Assembly: GCA_002811645.1 (NCBI GenBank)
Contig: PDIP01000073.1
Location: 82,146 to 104,303 of the forward strand
Length of the DNA stretch: 22,158 nucleotides
Direction: 5' to 3'
Source: Corallochytrium limacisporum
Lineage: Eukaryota; Opisthokonta
In this document: piece by piece, positions 9,001 through 15,653 of the stretch
How positions within the stretch are numbered: position 1 is the stretch's first letter
How the letters are laid out: the number at the start of each line of letters is the position of its first letter
Made by a program: the position numbers and the translations under genes
Notes under the pieces: model-generated
What the model saw: only the letters and a program-made list of their open reading frames with translations
The model's database searches: none
Told to the model about the DNA's origin: nothing

Positions 9001-10706
9001 TCACATAGTTTGTACGCAATCTCTGACGAGATTATTGGTCGCAGGACGTATCGAACAAACTGCCCATAAATGCGAAGCGTCACAATCTCAGCATCCAACC
9101 TGATACGGTCATAAACCAGATCTAGACGATGTTCACTGTCCTGAACAAGCGCAATGTTGTGTGATCCAGCGAACACAGTACGCGTTCCTGCGCCCCACTC
9201 AAACGCCTCCATCATTGGCAAAATCTCACCAACTTCCCACTTGGATCCGTCATCCACACTTCTCGTGCCCTTGGTGGACGAATCCAAACTCCGTCGCCAT
9301 CCCTCTACGCCAGAGGTTGAGAGCTGAGGGGAAGTAACTCCAGAACTGTTCGTCCCTCCATTGTCATCTGTATCTGGGACAGGTGTGCCAGCACCGTATG
9401 TCAGAAATGGGCAGGACTGAACCCTATTGTCTTCGCTGCTCACACTGTCATAGGAGTACTGTGTTCGCCTACTGCCATTACTCTTCTTAACGACAGAATC
9501 TGCAAGGACAACTCCATGGAATACTGTGAAATCGTAACCACAATTCACTGAGAAAATGCACCTGGGCCGGAGGCCAGCGACAATGACCGGTTGACTTACA
9601 AACATTGTGGTCCCATTAGGATTCTTGATACCAAGCTGTCCGTGCGTATTGTCACCCCATACAATGACCTCTCCGGTATCCATTACAACCACAGAATGTC
9701 GTGATCCGCACGCCATGTCCAAAATGTTGCGATTATCAAAGCCATTGGGCAGAATGACGCTTTCGATCGTAATCGCCCCCCTTGCCATCACAAACTTGTC
9801 TCCGTAACCGCTCCTGCCGTTGCCTAATTGTCCGTGGCTATTGCTACCAGTGGACAGCATGACATTGCTTGTTGTGTTCAAAATCAAATGGCTGCATCCT
9901 GCCGCAATGTCCTTTATCCGAAACCCTACAAACTCATCAGGAATAAAACTTGTTGCCACACTGTGCTCGCCATCCTCTACCAGGTCCGTACCGTCACTGC
10001 CGTCCTCGGATATGAAGGGTCCAACCATCCAACATATGCCAACACCACCTTCGAGTATGGCACCAAGACTGGTACCCAAACAGACTTTTGTGGGGTGAAA
10101 TCGCTCACCCATGTCCTCTTCTGTATGTACCGGCACGGGAACATTGGTGAATCGTGGCTTTCTACCTGGGACAAGGGGATCAAGTGTTCCCCAAATGTAC
10201 ACTGTCCGTGACTTCTTGGCCTCTGAAGTGGATGAGTGCGGATGTACGTACTCAACAATAGCTGCTGATGAGTGCCTTCCCGCCGCGACATGGACGACCC
10301 TGCCGCCAATGAAATGTTTCGATGTCACAATCTGCGGTACTGACCGGGAGTTCAGGTCGCCAACTCCAAGTTGACCATAATCGTTCCCTCCTCTGGCATA
10401 GACATGGCCCTCCTGTGTGAGGAACAGTGTGTGACTACCACCGATAGCGATGCTTGTAACCTTCAGCCCTGCCATCGCAATGTCTGGTGTCAACCGGTCC
10501 GAAACTGCGAGGCCCATCAGGACAAGTACATCTTCCGACGAAGTCTTTCCCAAGATCGCATTTCCCGAAGATCTGCTTACCCGCCCACGCATTCTCTCGC
10601 GGTCCATCGGCACTCGCAAGCTGTCCGCCGACGTATCCCGCTTTGACGGTCCGGATATGGGGACGGACAGCCCGACATCAGAGTGATTTCTCACGTGCCG
10701 GGCCAT
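6075..10706 (-). CDS. ALS2: Alsin-like Rab5 guanine exchange factor
   Basis: 1543 residues, close to the roughly 1650 of human alsin, with the same domain order. Residues 80-400 hold RCC1-type repeats (GGNDYGQLG at 107-115, TGSNSHGQLG, WGDNTHGQLG). Residues about 520-740 fit a divergent DH domain and 750-895 a PH-like domain ending in an amphipathic helix. MORN repeats run from about 988 to 1185 (GEWYMGHPHGKG, GHFDGDKLSGYGF). A VPS9 domain closes the protein, with DDILPWIIYYIVR at 1483-1495 and GEISYALITL at 1521-1530; these carry the Asp and Tyr positions typical of Rab5 exchange catalysis. In animals alsin activates Rab5 on early endosomes and macropinosomes, and the MORN-VPS9 part is required. 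The start is an ATG in good context (A at -3, G at +4). Residues 405-490 are a Ser-rich linker after the RCC1 part. The whole gene is a single exon. Confidence 0.95.
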   Translation of the reverse strand: MARHVRNHSDVGLSVPISGPSKRDTSADSLRVPMDRERMRGRVSRSSGNAILGKTSSEDVLVLMGLAVSDRLTPDIAMAGLKVTSIAIGGSHTLFLTQEGHVYARGGNDYGQLGVGDLNSRSVPQIVTSKHFIGGRVVHVAAGRHSSAAIVEYVHPHSSTSEAKKSRTVYIWGTLDPLVPGRKPRFTNVPVPVHTEEDMGERFHPTKVCLGTSLGAILEGGVGICWMVGPFISEDGSDGTDLVEDGEHSVATSFIPDEFVGFRIKDIAAGCSHLILNTTSNVMLSTGSNSHGQLGNGRSGYGDKFVMARGAITIESVILPNGFDNRNILDMACGSRHSVVVMDTGEVIVWGDNTHGQLGIKNPNGTTMFVSQPVIVAGLRPRCIFSVNCGYDFTVFHGVVLADSVVKKSNGSRRTQYSYDSVSSEDNRVQSCPFLTYGAGTPVPDTDDNGGTNSSGVTSPQLSTSGVEGWRRSLDSSTKGTRSVDDGSKWEVGEILPMMEAFEWGAGTRTVFAGSHNIALVQDSEHRLDLVYDRIRLDAEIVTLRIYGQFVRYVLRPIISSEIAYKLCEQGSCQALLVRMSNALQKVMAAAWVFLEKMRIGSNAETFGSKPQFLRYMGNTMIQRALNEYAQVIADCIAVNFFERCKLSSPFKRILSEHIKVFQGATYDIIDRGASEESFGLNQFAFDDFVLRYLDRTHRYVTFCKLLESFASKAPFQLPYKVDEILKVHHQWEELISNMNGHIINAEHTRDFCIDHNLHAIRVPVQAGTTNRDAFKVTLCAMPPDRRLLLSSKHRPLVPVERPSAFAQTPAFHLFNDVLHSPKVWGNPAWSCDLRFLWINHEPVSSSRTDDALKPKRVFDLVMPTRKVSVHCDSTEDLVQWIKILYNAIHKRLIEYGGVEEQNDGNGRLSPGFLVNETQSKQSPRRVNDTSSKLLHKITYGLARRKLSLTYLDSADVSSNGAVSVAGLTVPVAGGGPLPHDLIGKCYSGEWYMGHPHGKGETVDREGTVFEGSFIQGVRHGQGRLTSLDGRVLTGNWREGVIDGHGTIVDGNGDYFDGHFKDDKEHGLGYAVTRGGECHFFGEYLAGRRKGFGILVDRIDGICKMGHFDGDKLSGYGFSFQRSRDTPPSPVRATDNARRGSEMQGQAWHCHVGHFIQGKSVGRGRLILSSGYQVEGSFSSTNQSILDGGKITGENGQIVNATNIVIDAEKWNLQLKDATAYLLPISDISTDFLHAWPISVQPTVLMDHLADPQADAWRDSIVQFWRLRREDTSHGYKEELEEETSAVEAASSIIVMAYGSQSPINPAMAYKFAVTDACSLAKALQDDYALSPRLKELMALFFQRITASMVRIYEDLYGDFLNKMKSAIHRLHTLPMRDLKERVGIPVDPVESAEEKRRAILDYAADLTADMPETDRAAMYQHLFVTNAESRPSAGPEGIVDVEAIVKQLRDVVSASHPLVKAEHVLKAFQLLTSSTQNRAGALDDILPWIIYYIVRLNEPSWPLHLLLMSDFLPVLNASSGEISYALITLMGALRHLVDHEYV

Positions 10707-10962
10707 CGTTTTAATGTATAACCAGACCCGGTCTGTTCTAGTTCTAAGTTATGGGCCAAATGCTACATAGTTGGCCATTAAAACCGCATATCTCATCTCT
10801 GTTGGTCGCATGCAACTGGAGGTGTCAGTCACCATACCACGGCATCAGGATCACATTATCTCTCACTCACAATGACCCAGACAATTCGGTTCCATCGTGC
10901 CCTTTATGTGCCATTAAATACCAAAAGGACACATTTTCGGAGTAATGAAGTCAGGAAAGCTA

Positions 10963-10976
10963 AACCCTGAATGCAG
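10963..10976 (-). promoter_or_regulatory. Shared 14-nt motif, alsin-side copy
   Basis: Reads CTGCATTCAGGGTT on the minus strand, that is, in the sense direction of the alsin gene, 256 bases before its ATG. An identical copy faces the other gene of this divergent pair. Candidate transcription-factor site or terminal repeat. Confidence 0.4.
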
Positions 10977-11226
10977 ACAGGATGCCGACCCGGAAAAGGT
11001 CTCATCGATTCGTCCGGACGCAACAACCGACCAGCGGCCACAGAAGGAAATGGGCGAAACGCCAGCCCGCACTTCGCGGCTGGGGGGTCGACCGCTCATT
11101 GCAATCAAAACCGCGCAAACCTCCTCCTCTCTCCCCGGTACATCTCCAAGCCCAGGGAGGAAGGGTGGAATTAAAAAAATAAAAAATCATTGCAGGTGCA
11201 CACAGATATAATACTTCAATGCTAAG

Positions 11227-11242
11227 TTACTTATTTAAGTAA
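11227..11242. repeat. Short palindrome in the divergent spacer
   Basis: TTACTTA and TAAGTAA arms of 7 nt separated by TT. It is AT-rich and could be a dimer-binding site, but this length can arise by chance. Confidence 0.4.
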
Positions 11243-11423
11243 GTGCAGGACATTCAGTATAGAAAACGACCGAATCGTGTTACGATTGTTTCCCTGTCCT
11301 GATATTACTCCGTAGGTCACCAACTTGTACGCATTTACAGTGAATGTAAGGCACTTTGACCGGAATGCTACATTGTGTCAGCAGACACTTTTCGAGACAG
11401 CGCAGAGAATCAGCCCGCTTCGA

Positions 11424-11437
11424 CTGCATTCAGGGTT
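11424..11437 (+). promoter_or_regulatory. Shared 14-nt motif, reductase-side copy
   Basis: CTGCATTCAGGGTT in the sense direction of the reductase gene, 177 bases before its ATG at 11615. It is identical to the minus-strand copy at 10963-10976. Confidence 0.4.
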
Positions 11438-11614
11438 CGAGATCGTTCTCTCTTATGATCGGAAATCAAGACAACACAGGCCCGCCTACGGCGTTGTGAT
11501 CTGGTACTGGTGGCCACAGGTATACAATTGATGAACGTCCTGTAGGACAAGTACATGGAACAACGTATGCTCAATATCGTCTGATCACCAAACAATTTCT
11601 CGACCTTGGACAAG

Positions 11615-12664
11615 ATGACTGAGACCATTCGTACTAAGATGAAGGCCCTGCGCCTCAAGAGCGCCATTCCCGAAGACGCAATGAAGGATGCAAAGGAGCT
11701 GAGCAAGTACATTACCGTTGAAGAAGTCGACGTGCCTACACCCCAGGACGGTGAGGTCCTGGTAAAGGTGGCTCGCGGTACGATCAACCCGAACGATCTG
11801 GCACATGCAACGGGCGTGTACGGAACCACCAACCACCAGGGCTGGCCACGCTCTCTGGGCTTTGAAGGTGCGGGGGAGATCGTTGTAAACAAAGGCGCCT
11901 TCTATCTTCCGGCCCGTGTCGGACAGAAAGTCGCATTCTACGCCGGTGGCGGGGGCATGTTCGGAGAGTACGTTACAACCACGGCTATGAACGTGATCCG
12001 CCTACCCGCTGGTGTAGACATGGAGACCGCTGCCTGCTCCAGTGCCAACCCTCTAACCACCATTCTCATGGTTGACAAGGTCACCTCTGCCGGCCACAAG
12101 GCCTTCATCAACACCGCGGCGGCGTCTGCTCTCGGTAAGCTTCTAATTCGGTGGTCCAAGGCTCAGGGCGTGGAGACCATCAACCTTGTTCGCCGAGAGG
12201 AACAGGCTGAGCTTTGCCGCCAGGAAGGAGCAAAGTACGTAATCAATTCATCGGATCCGGACTGGGAAGAAAAACTGAAGGCTGCGATCGACGAAACGGA
12301 CTGTCACTTTGCTTACGACTGCGTAGGAGGTACCATGCCGAAGCAACTGCTGGAGGTTTTGCCGGAGAGGTCCGAACTCTGCCTTTACGGTAACCTCACA
12401 GGTGGTGACCCCGTCTTCAGCTCAAGCATAATTTTTGGCGACAGGAAGATCACCGGCTTCACCGTTCCCGAGGTTATGGCCAAGATGAGCCTGATCCAGA
12501 AACTGTTTGCCCTGCGGAAGTTGACCAACGGCATGGGCAAAGTGTTCAAGAGCTCAGTGAACAAAACATTCCCCCTCGACGAAGCGACCGATGCCTACGC
12601 CTTTTATGTTAACAACATGACGTCGGGCAAAGTACAGATCGTTGTCGATGCCGACATGCAGTAA
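11615..12664 (+). CDS. Zinc-independent MDR reductase, MECR/quinone reductase-like
   Basis: 349 residues from the ATG at 11615 (A at -3); the open frame extends three codons upstream to a TTG, which I reject. An ATG at 11639 is an alternative start. It is a medium-chain dehydrogenase/reductase: GroES-like N-terminal half with TINPNDLAHATGVYG at 56-70, then a nucleotide-binding half with INTAAASALGKLL at 165-177. The zinc-ligand GHE motif is replaced by GFEG and no structural zinc cysteine cluster is seen, so it is a zinc-free NAD(P)H-dependent enzyme. INPxD followed by GVY, with Tyr 69, resembles the catalytic region of mitochondrial 2-enoyl-CoA reductase (Etr1/MECR). No mitochondrial presequence is obvious, so an enoyl or quinone reductase of unknown substrate is the safest name. 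Two short uORFs precede it. The next gene converges and also belongs to an acyl-CoA-type family. Confidence 0.88.
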   Translation: MTETIRTKMKALRLKSAIPEDAMKDAKELSKYITVEEVDVPTPQDGEVLVKVARGTINPNDLAHATGVYGTTNHQGWPRSLGFEGAGEIVVNKGAFYLPARVGQKVAFYAGGGGMFGEYVTTTAMNVIRLPAGVDMETAACSSANPLTTILMVDKVTSAGHKAFINTAAASALGKLLIRWSKAQGVETINLVRREEQAELCRQEGAKYVINSSDPDWEEKLKAAIDETDCHFAYDCVGGTMPKQLLEVLPERSELCLYGNLTGGDPVFSSSIIFGDRKITGFTVPEVMAKMSLIQKLFALRKLTNGMGKVFKSSVNKTFPLDEATDAYAFYVNNMTSGKVQIVVDADMQ

Positions 12665-12685
12665 CGGCCAGCAGGGTGGCATATC

Positions 12686-12691
12686 AATAAA
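12686..12691 (+). promoter_or_regulatory. Poly(A) signal of the MDR reductase
   Basis: AATAAA 21 bases past the TAA stop codon, implying a 3' UTR of about 40-60 nt. The gap to the converging crotonase stop codon is 205 bp. Confidence 0.6.
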
Positions 12692-12869
12692 ACATGGCTC
12701 ACAGTTTTCTATTTTGTAGGTGCTGTAAATGGTGTTTGCTTTTGATAAAGAGAATGCGTCCAGACGCAATAAGTGTGAGGCAGACACATTGAGAGCTCAT
12801 TGCGTGCTCTGATTCCGATGAAGTTCCTGGCTCATCGAGCCAATTTAAATCAAGAAAGTTTACAATGTT

Positions 12870-13769
12870 CTAACTAAAATCTGGCGCGCGCTTCTCCATC
12901 AAGGCGGTGATACCCTCCGCGTATTCCTTGGTTTCCATTGACTGTGCCTGCAGCTCAGCCTCAGTCCACAGTGCCGTCTCTAGGCCTTCGTCAATCTTTC
13001 CGCGAATGATGGGCAGCGCCCGCTGCACAGCTGATGGCGATGCAGTTGCGATGCCCTTAGCAATCGAAATCGCCGCATCGACCACGGCGTCTCTGGGATG
13101 GCTGCTGATCGCCACACCCATTTCCACGGCCTCCTTGCCGGACACCAACTCACCGGTGAAGATCATCTTGGAGGCTACCTGCGGTCCGGCAATCGCAGCC
13201 AGAGTGTGCGTGCCACCCATGCCCGGAGTCAATCCTAACCGAACAAAGTTCAAACCAAGCTTTGCATCATCGGCCACCACGCGAATGTCACAGGCTAGAG
13301 CCAAACACAGACCAGCACCGACAGCAGCACCATTTACCGCAGCCACAATGGGCACGTGCAGATCTCGAACGCAGGTATAGCTCTTGTAGAAGCGGACCAA
13401 ACTTTGCATATTTTCATCGAAATCAGCATTAATGCGCTCATGCAGAAACTTAACATCGCCCCCGGCACTAAAGGCCTTGCCCGCTCCGGTCAAGACGACA
13501 GCTCGTACATCTTCGACAGATTGCAGTTTTTTGATTGTTCCACTAAACTGTTCAGACAGATCCACAGTCAGAGCGTTCATTGTTTCCGGTCTGAAGATAG
13601 TTACAGTGTAAACGGAGGGATTGTCGTCCACACGGTGCACTTTCACGTGCTCAGTAGTCAGATCGGCGACTTCAGTCGCTCCAGACAATTGGCGGGCAGC
13701 AGAGAGCGCAGTCCAAGCCACGGGGCGAGCCCGACCCACTCGTACGGTACGTGCCAGAGAAGACAGCAT
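12870..13769 (-). CDS. Mitochondrial crotonase-fold protein lacking both catalytic Glu
   Basis: 299 residues, usual for the enoyl-CoA hydratase/isomerase family. Residues 1 to about 30 are rich in Arg, Ala, Ser and Leu without acidic residues (MLSSLARTVRVGRARP), a likely mitochondrial presequence. The crotonase core is clear: SAGGDVKFL at 101-109 and AAVNGAAVGAG near 143-153 supply the oxyanion-hole segments that bind CoA thioesters. Aligned without gaps to rat mitochondrial hydratase, the two catalytic glutamates (Glu144 and Glu164) correspond here to Cys155 and Phe175 (LGLNFVRLGLTPGMGG). It is therefore unlikely to be an ordinary 2-enoyl-CoA hydratase; an isomerase, thioesterase, decarboxylase or other crotonase chemistry is possible. 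The ATG has A at -3. A perfect 14-bp palindrome lies 54 bp upstream. Confidence 0.92.
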   Translation of the reverse strand: MLSSLARTVRVGRARPVAWTALSAARQLSGATEVADLTTEHVKVHRVDDNPSVYTVTIFRPETMNALTVDLSEQFSGTIKKLQSVEDVRAVVLTGAGKAFSAGGDVKFLHERINADFDENMQSLVRFYKSYTCVRDLHVPIVAAVNGAAVGAGLCLALACDIRVVADDAKLGLNFVRLGLTPGMGGTHTLAAIAGPQVASKMIFTGELVSGKEAVEMGVAISSHPRDAVVDAAISIAKGIATASPSAVQRALPIIRGKIDEGLETALWTEAELQAQSMETKEYAEGITALMEKRAPDFS

Positions 13770-13823
13770 TATTTGTGTAGGATTTCCAACGGATCATTAG
13801 TACAAGTTATCTCTTGAAGCACG

Positions 13824-13837
13824 TTCACTATAGTGAA
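13824..13837. promoter_or_regulatory. Perfect 14-bp palindrome upstream of the crotonase gene
   Basis: TTCACTATAGTGAA, identical on both strands, 54 bp before the crotonase ATG, with another TTCAC half-site at about 13845. It could bind a dimeric regulator. One or so palindrome of this length is expected by chance in a window of this size, so support is weak. Confidence 0.3.
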
Positions 13838-14207
13838 AACACTGTTCACCACGAATAGCTTGCATCTGCCTCCGACAGCACACCAAGTTCATCAATTGTC
13901 TATCAAGGGAACTAAGGTCTTCCCACAAACTCTTTATTCGCAGCCTGTTGTCCGCAGCGTATCAGATGCCAGCCAGCTTTTCTCCTGCGGGTTAGATGGA
14001 TCGCCGTTCGGCTTTCCCTTGGCCGCAAGCTCGGCCCAACGAGAGATCTCCCCTTCCCGTCACGACCAAAACCCAGCCACTGTTCCATAGTCGGGATTCG
14101 GGTATGATCCATAGTGAAACTACCTCGCCCGTGCATATCAAGAGTACAAAACTGTCGCCAAAAGGGACAACAAACACGCCTGCGGCATACAGACAACCCT
14201 CCGCACA

Positions 14208-14218
14208 CCCCCCCCCCC
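14208..14218. repeat. Run of 11 C
   Basis: Eleven consecutive C residues in the divergent spacer, followed by C-rich sequence. Exact length is uncertain for the usual homopolymer reasons. Confidence 0.75.
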
Positions 14219-14618
14219 TACCTCCTCCCCGGGCGGTGGGCCTCCCCGTCTCAGTGAGCGGTGGTGTTACTCGTCCAATTTTCGGCTCTCACTGGCGAAA
14301 AATGGCTGTACGATCACGGAAAAGAGTCGTATGAGAGACACGCTCACTTGAATAGGCTGTGGCTGGGTCGGATGTCCGCAGCTGTGTGCGACTTTGTGGC
14401 GATTAGACCCTTGCGTATGCCATAGCACACCCACAAACTTGTGATAGTGAATGCTGGGTTGTCCAGGCGCCCCTCGCATACTAACCTACACACTGCAAAA
14501 TTAGTTACCATGCTGGCCCTCGAAGGGCAGATGGTGTTGAGGTTTTGGTTGGCCGTGTCGGTCTCCCCAGGCACGGTCACTCGGGCACAGGGGGAGGGAG
14601 CGGGAAGGATTCGAACTG

Positions 14619-14634
14619 GCAGGGCCGACCCTGC
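14619..14634. other. Small GC hairpin next to a B-box-like sequence
   Basis: GCAGGG and CCCTGC arms with a CCGA loop. Immediately to its left, the minus strand reads GTTCGAATCC (14607-14616), like an internal B box of a tRNA promoter. A matching T-stem and an A box were not found, so this is not called as a tRNA. Confidence 0.3.
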
Positions 14635-14742
14635 ATCATTAGTGTGTGGCCGGAAGACTGGTATTTCTGTCCCCGATGCCTTTATCAACCATGTATGCGG
14701 CGCATCTGAAACAGCAACATATCAATAACTGGTAGTTCCAAT

Positions 14743-14769
14743 ATGAACGGACAAACAGAATACTCATGA
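14743..14769 (+). other. uORF ending on the Luc7 start codon (ATGA overlap)
   Basis: ATG at 14743 with A at -3, eight sense codons, and TGA at 14767-14769 sharing three bases with the Luc7-like ATG (14766-14768). The main start has a weak context (C at -3), so most scanning ribosomes could translate the uORF first and reinitiate at the main start. Confidence 0.45.
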
Positions 14770-15653
14770 CGGAGCAAGCACGGGCCCTTCTGGACCGGCT
14801 TATGGGGCAGGATCGGGATCTCCTGCCTTGGCAGAAAGGCAAACAGATCACGTGGAGTGACTACACGGTCTGCAAGCACTTTCTTGCGGGAATTTGCCCG
14901 CACTTGTTATTTGAAAATACTAAAGAAAGCATCGGCACCTGTTCAAAGTTGCATGAGGTGATCTTCAGAGAACAGTACCGAGCTAGTTCGTCGTTCCAAC
15001 GCCGCGGATTCGAAAACAGTCTGTACGCATTCATCGAACGTTTGGTACGACGAAAAGACAGGGACATCAAGCGGAAGAAACTCGATACTATTAAAGATGA
15101 AAGTGACCACTTACGTGGTAAAGTTCCTGAAAAGATCCAGGAATTTTTGGACTTGGATGCGAGGCTGGAAGAGTTACATAAAGCTTCCAACAGGGACAGC
15201 CAGGATCAGGTAAAGAAGCTAGAGCGCCAGCAGGAGTCCTTGAAGGATGAACTAGGGCCATTAGTAAGGACTAAGGTATGTGATGCCTGTGGGGGACTGC
15301 TAGGAATGGATGAACCCATTGACCGCGTGCAGGCACACAATGAAGGACGCCTTCATCAGGGATACGAAAGGCTCAGAACTGAATTAGCGGGCATGCGGCG
15401 CATGGATTGGGGTAAGCACGAAGTTGATCTCGAAGAGGACGAGTCTGGTGAAGGGAGTTTTAATTTACCAGATCATGGTCACTTGACGCGCCGCTATCCT
15501 CCAGAAGATCGTCATCGTGAGCGCAGAGATGACCGTTCATACCGAAGACCCCGGTCTAGGAGTCGATCGCCTCGGCGGCCATCTCATGATCAAGACGGAT
15601 ACCGGGACCGGGATCGAATCCATCGACCAGAGTCCCGGGGATGGGGTCGTTAA
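14766..15653 (+). CDS. LUC7: Luc7-like U1 snRNP-associated splicing factor
   Basis: 295 residues. Luc7 proteins bind U1 snRNP and help choose 5' splice sites. Visible features in order: the family opening ARALLDRLMG; a first CCCH zinc finger with C36, C44, C59 and H63 (VCKHFLAGICPH, then GTCSKLHE); a coiled-coil-like charged middle at about 85-165; and a second C2H2 finger with C172, C175, H191 and H197 (VCDACGG, then AHNEGRLHQGY). The tail from about 235 is rich in Arg-Asp and Arg-Ser pairs, the RS-like domain. Yeast Luc7 is about 260 residues and human LUC7L about 370. Presence of a splicing factor in a stretch where all genes lack introns implies that some genes elsewhere still carry introns. 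The last 32 codons overlap the opposite-strand gene. Confidence 0.95.
   Translation: MTEQARALLDRLMGQDRDLLPWQKGKQITWSDYTVCKHFLAGICPHLLFENTKESIGTCSKLHEVIFREQYRASSSFQRRGFENSLYAFIERLVRRKDRDIKRKKLDTIKDESDHLRGKVPEKIQEFLDLDARLEELHKASNRDSQDQVKKLERQQESLKDELGPLVRTKVCDACGGLLGMDEPIDRVQAHNEGRLHQGYERLRTELAGMRRMDWGKHEVDLEEDESGEGSFNLPDHGHLTRRYPPEDRHRERRDDRSYRRPRSRSRSPRRPSHDQDGYRDRDRIHRPESRGWGR
15459..15464 (-). promoter_or_regulatory. Candidate poly(A) signal inside the Luc7-like gene
   Basis: TTTAAT on the + strand gives the variant signal ATTAAA on the minus strand, 91 bases beyond the stop of the 832-residue gene. If used, that mRNA would be antisense to about 200 bases of Luc7-like coding sequence. Confidence 0.3.
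15556..15653. other. 98-bp overlap of converging coding regions
   Basis: The final 32 codons of the Luc7-like gene (+) and of the 832-residue gene (-) occupy the same bases in opposite orientation. On one strand they encode the Arg-Asp/Arg-Ser tail; on the other, an acidic and Gly/Pro-containing end. Both stop codons are clear. Confidence 0.85.

Larger units (their letters stand above)
10707..11614. other. Divergent promoter region between alsin and the MDR reductase
   Basis: 908 bp with no recognisable gene; the 88-codon + frame at 10945-11211 has no family signature. It should hold both promoters. It contains an exact 14-nt inverted repeat (10963-10976 and 11424-11437), a near-perfect palindrome at 11227-11242, an A-rich stretch near 11172-11187, and two short upstream ORFs (11531-11545 and 11555-11584) just before the reductase start. 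Confidence 0.6.
13770..14765. other. Divergent spacer between crotonase and Luc7-like genes
   Basis: 996 bp without a supported gene. Open frames of 85-114 codons on both strands have no recognisable domain and biased, low-complexity composition. It holds a perfect palindrome at 13824-13837, an 11-C run at 14208-14218, a 6-bp-stem hairpin at 14619-14634 beside a tRNA B-box-like sequence, and a short uORF that ends on the Luc7 start codon. Confidence 0.55.

Noticed and set aside
10945-11211. 88-codon + frame in the divergent spacer
   Set aside because: No recognisable domain, polar low-complexity composition, and it would sit inside the presumed promoter.
11606-11614. TTG at 11606 as the start of the MDR reductase
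   Set aside because: An ATG with A at -3 lies three codons downstream and gives a normal family N-terminus.
13996-14334. 112-codon + frame and overlapping minus frames in the spacer before Luc7
   Set aside because: Pro/Ser/Arg-rich translations of C-rich DNA with no family signature; several mutually overlapping frames of similar quality argue for chance.
14590-14665. Possible minus-strand tRNA with a long variable arm (GTTCGAATCC and a GC hairpin)
   Set aside because: The bases flanking the T-loop-like sequence do not form a T-stem, no A box or anticodon stem could be found at the right distance, and no acceptor stem pairs.
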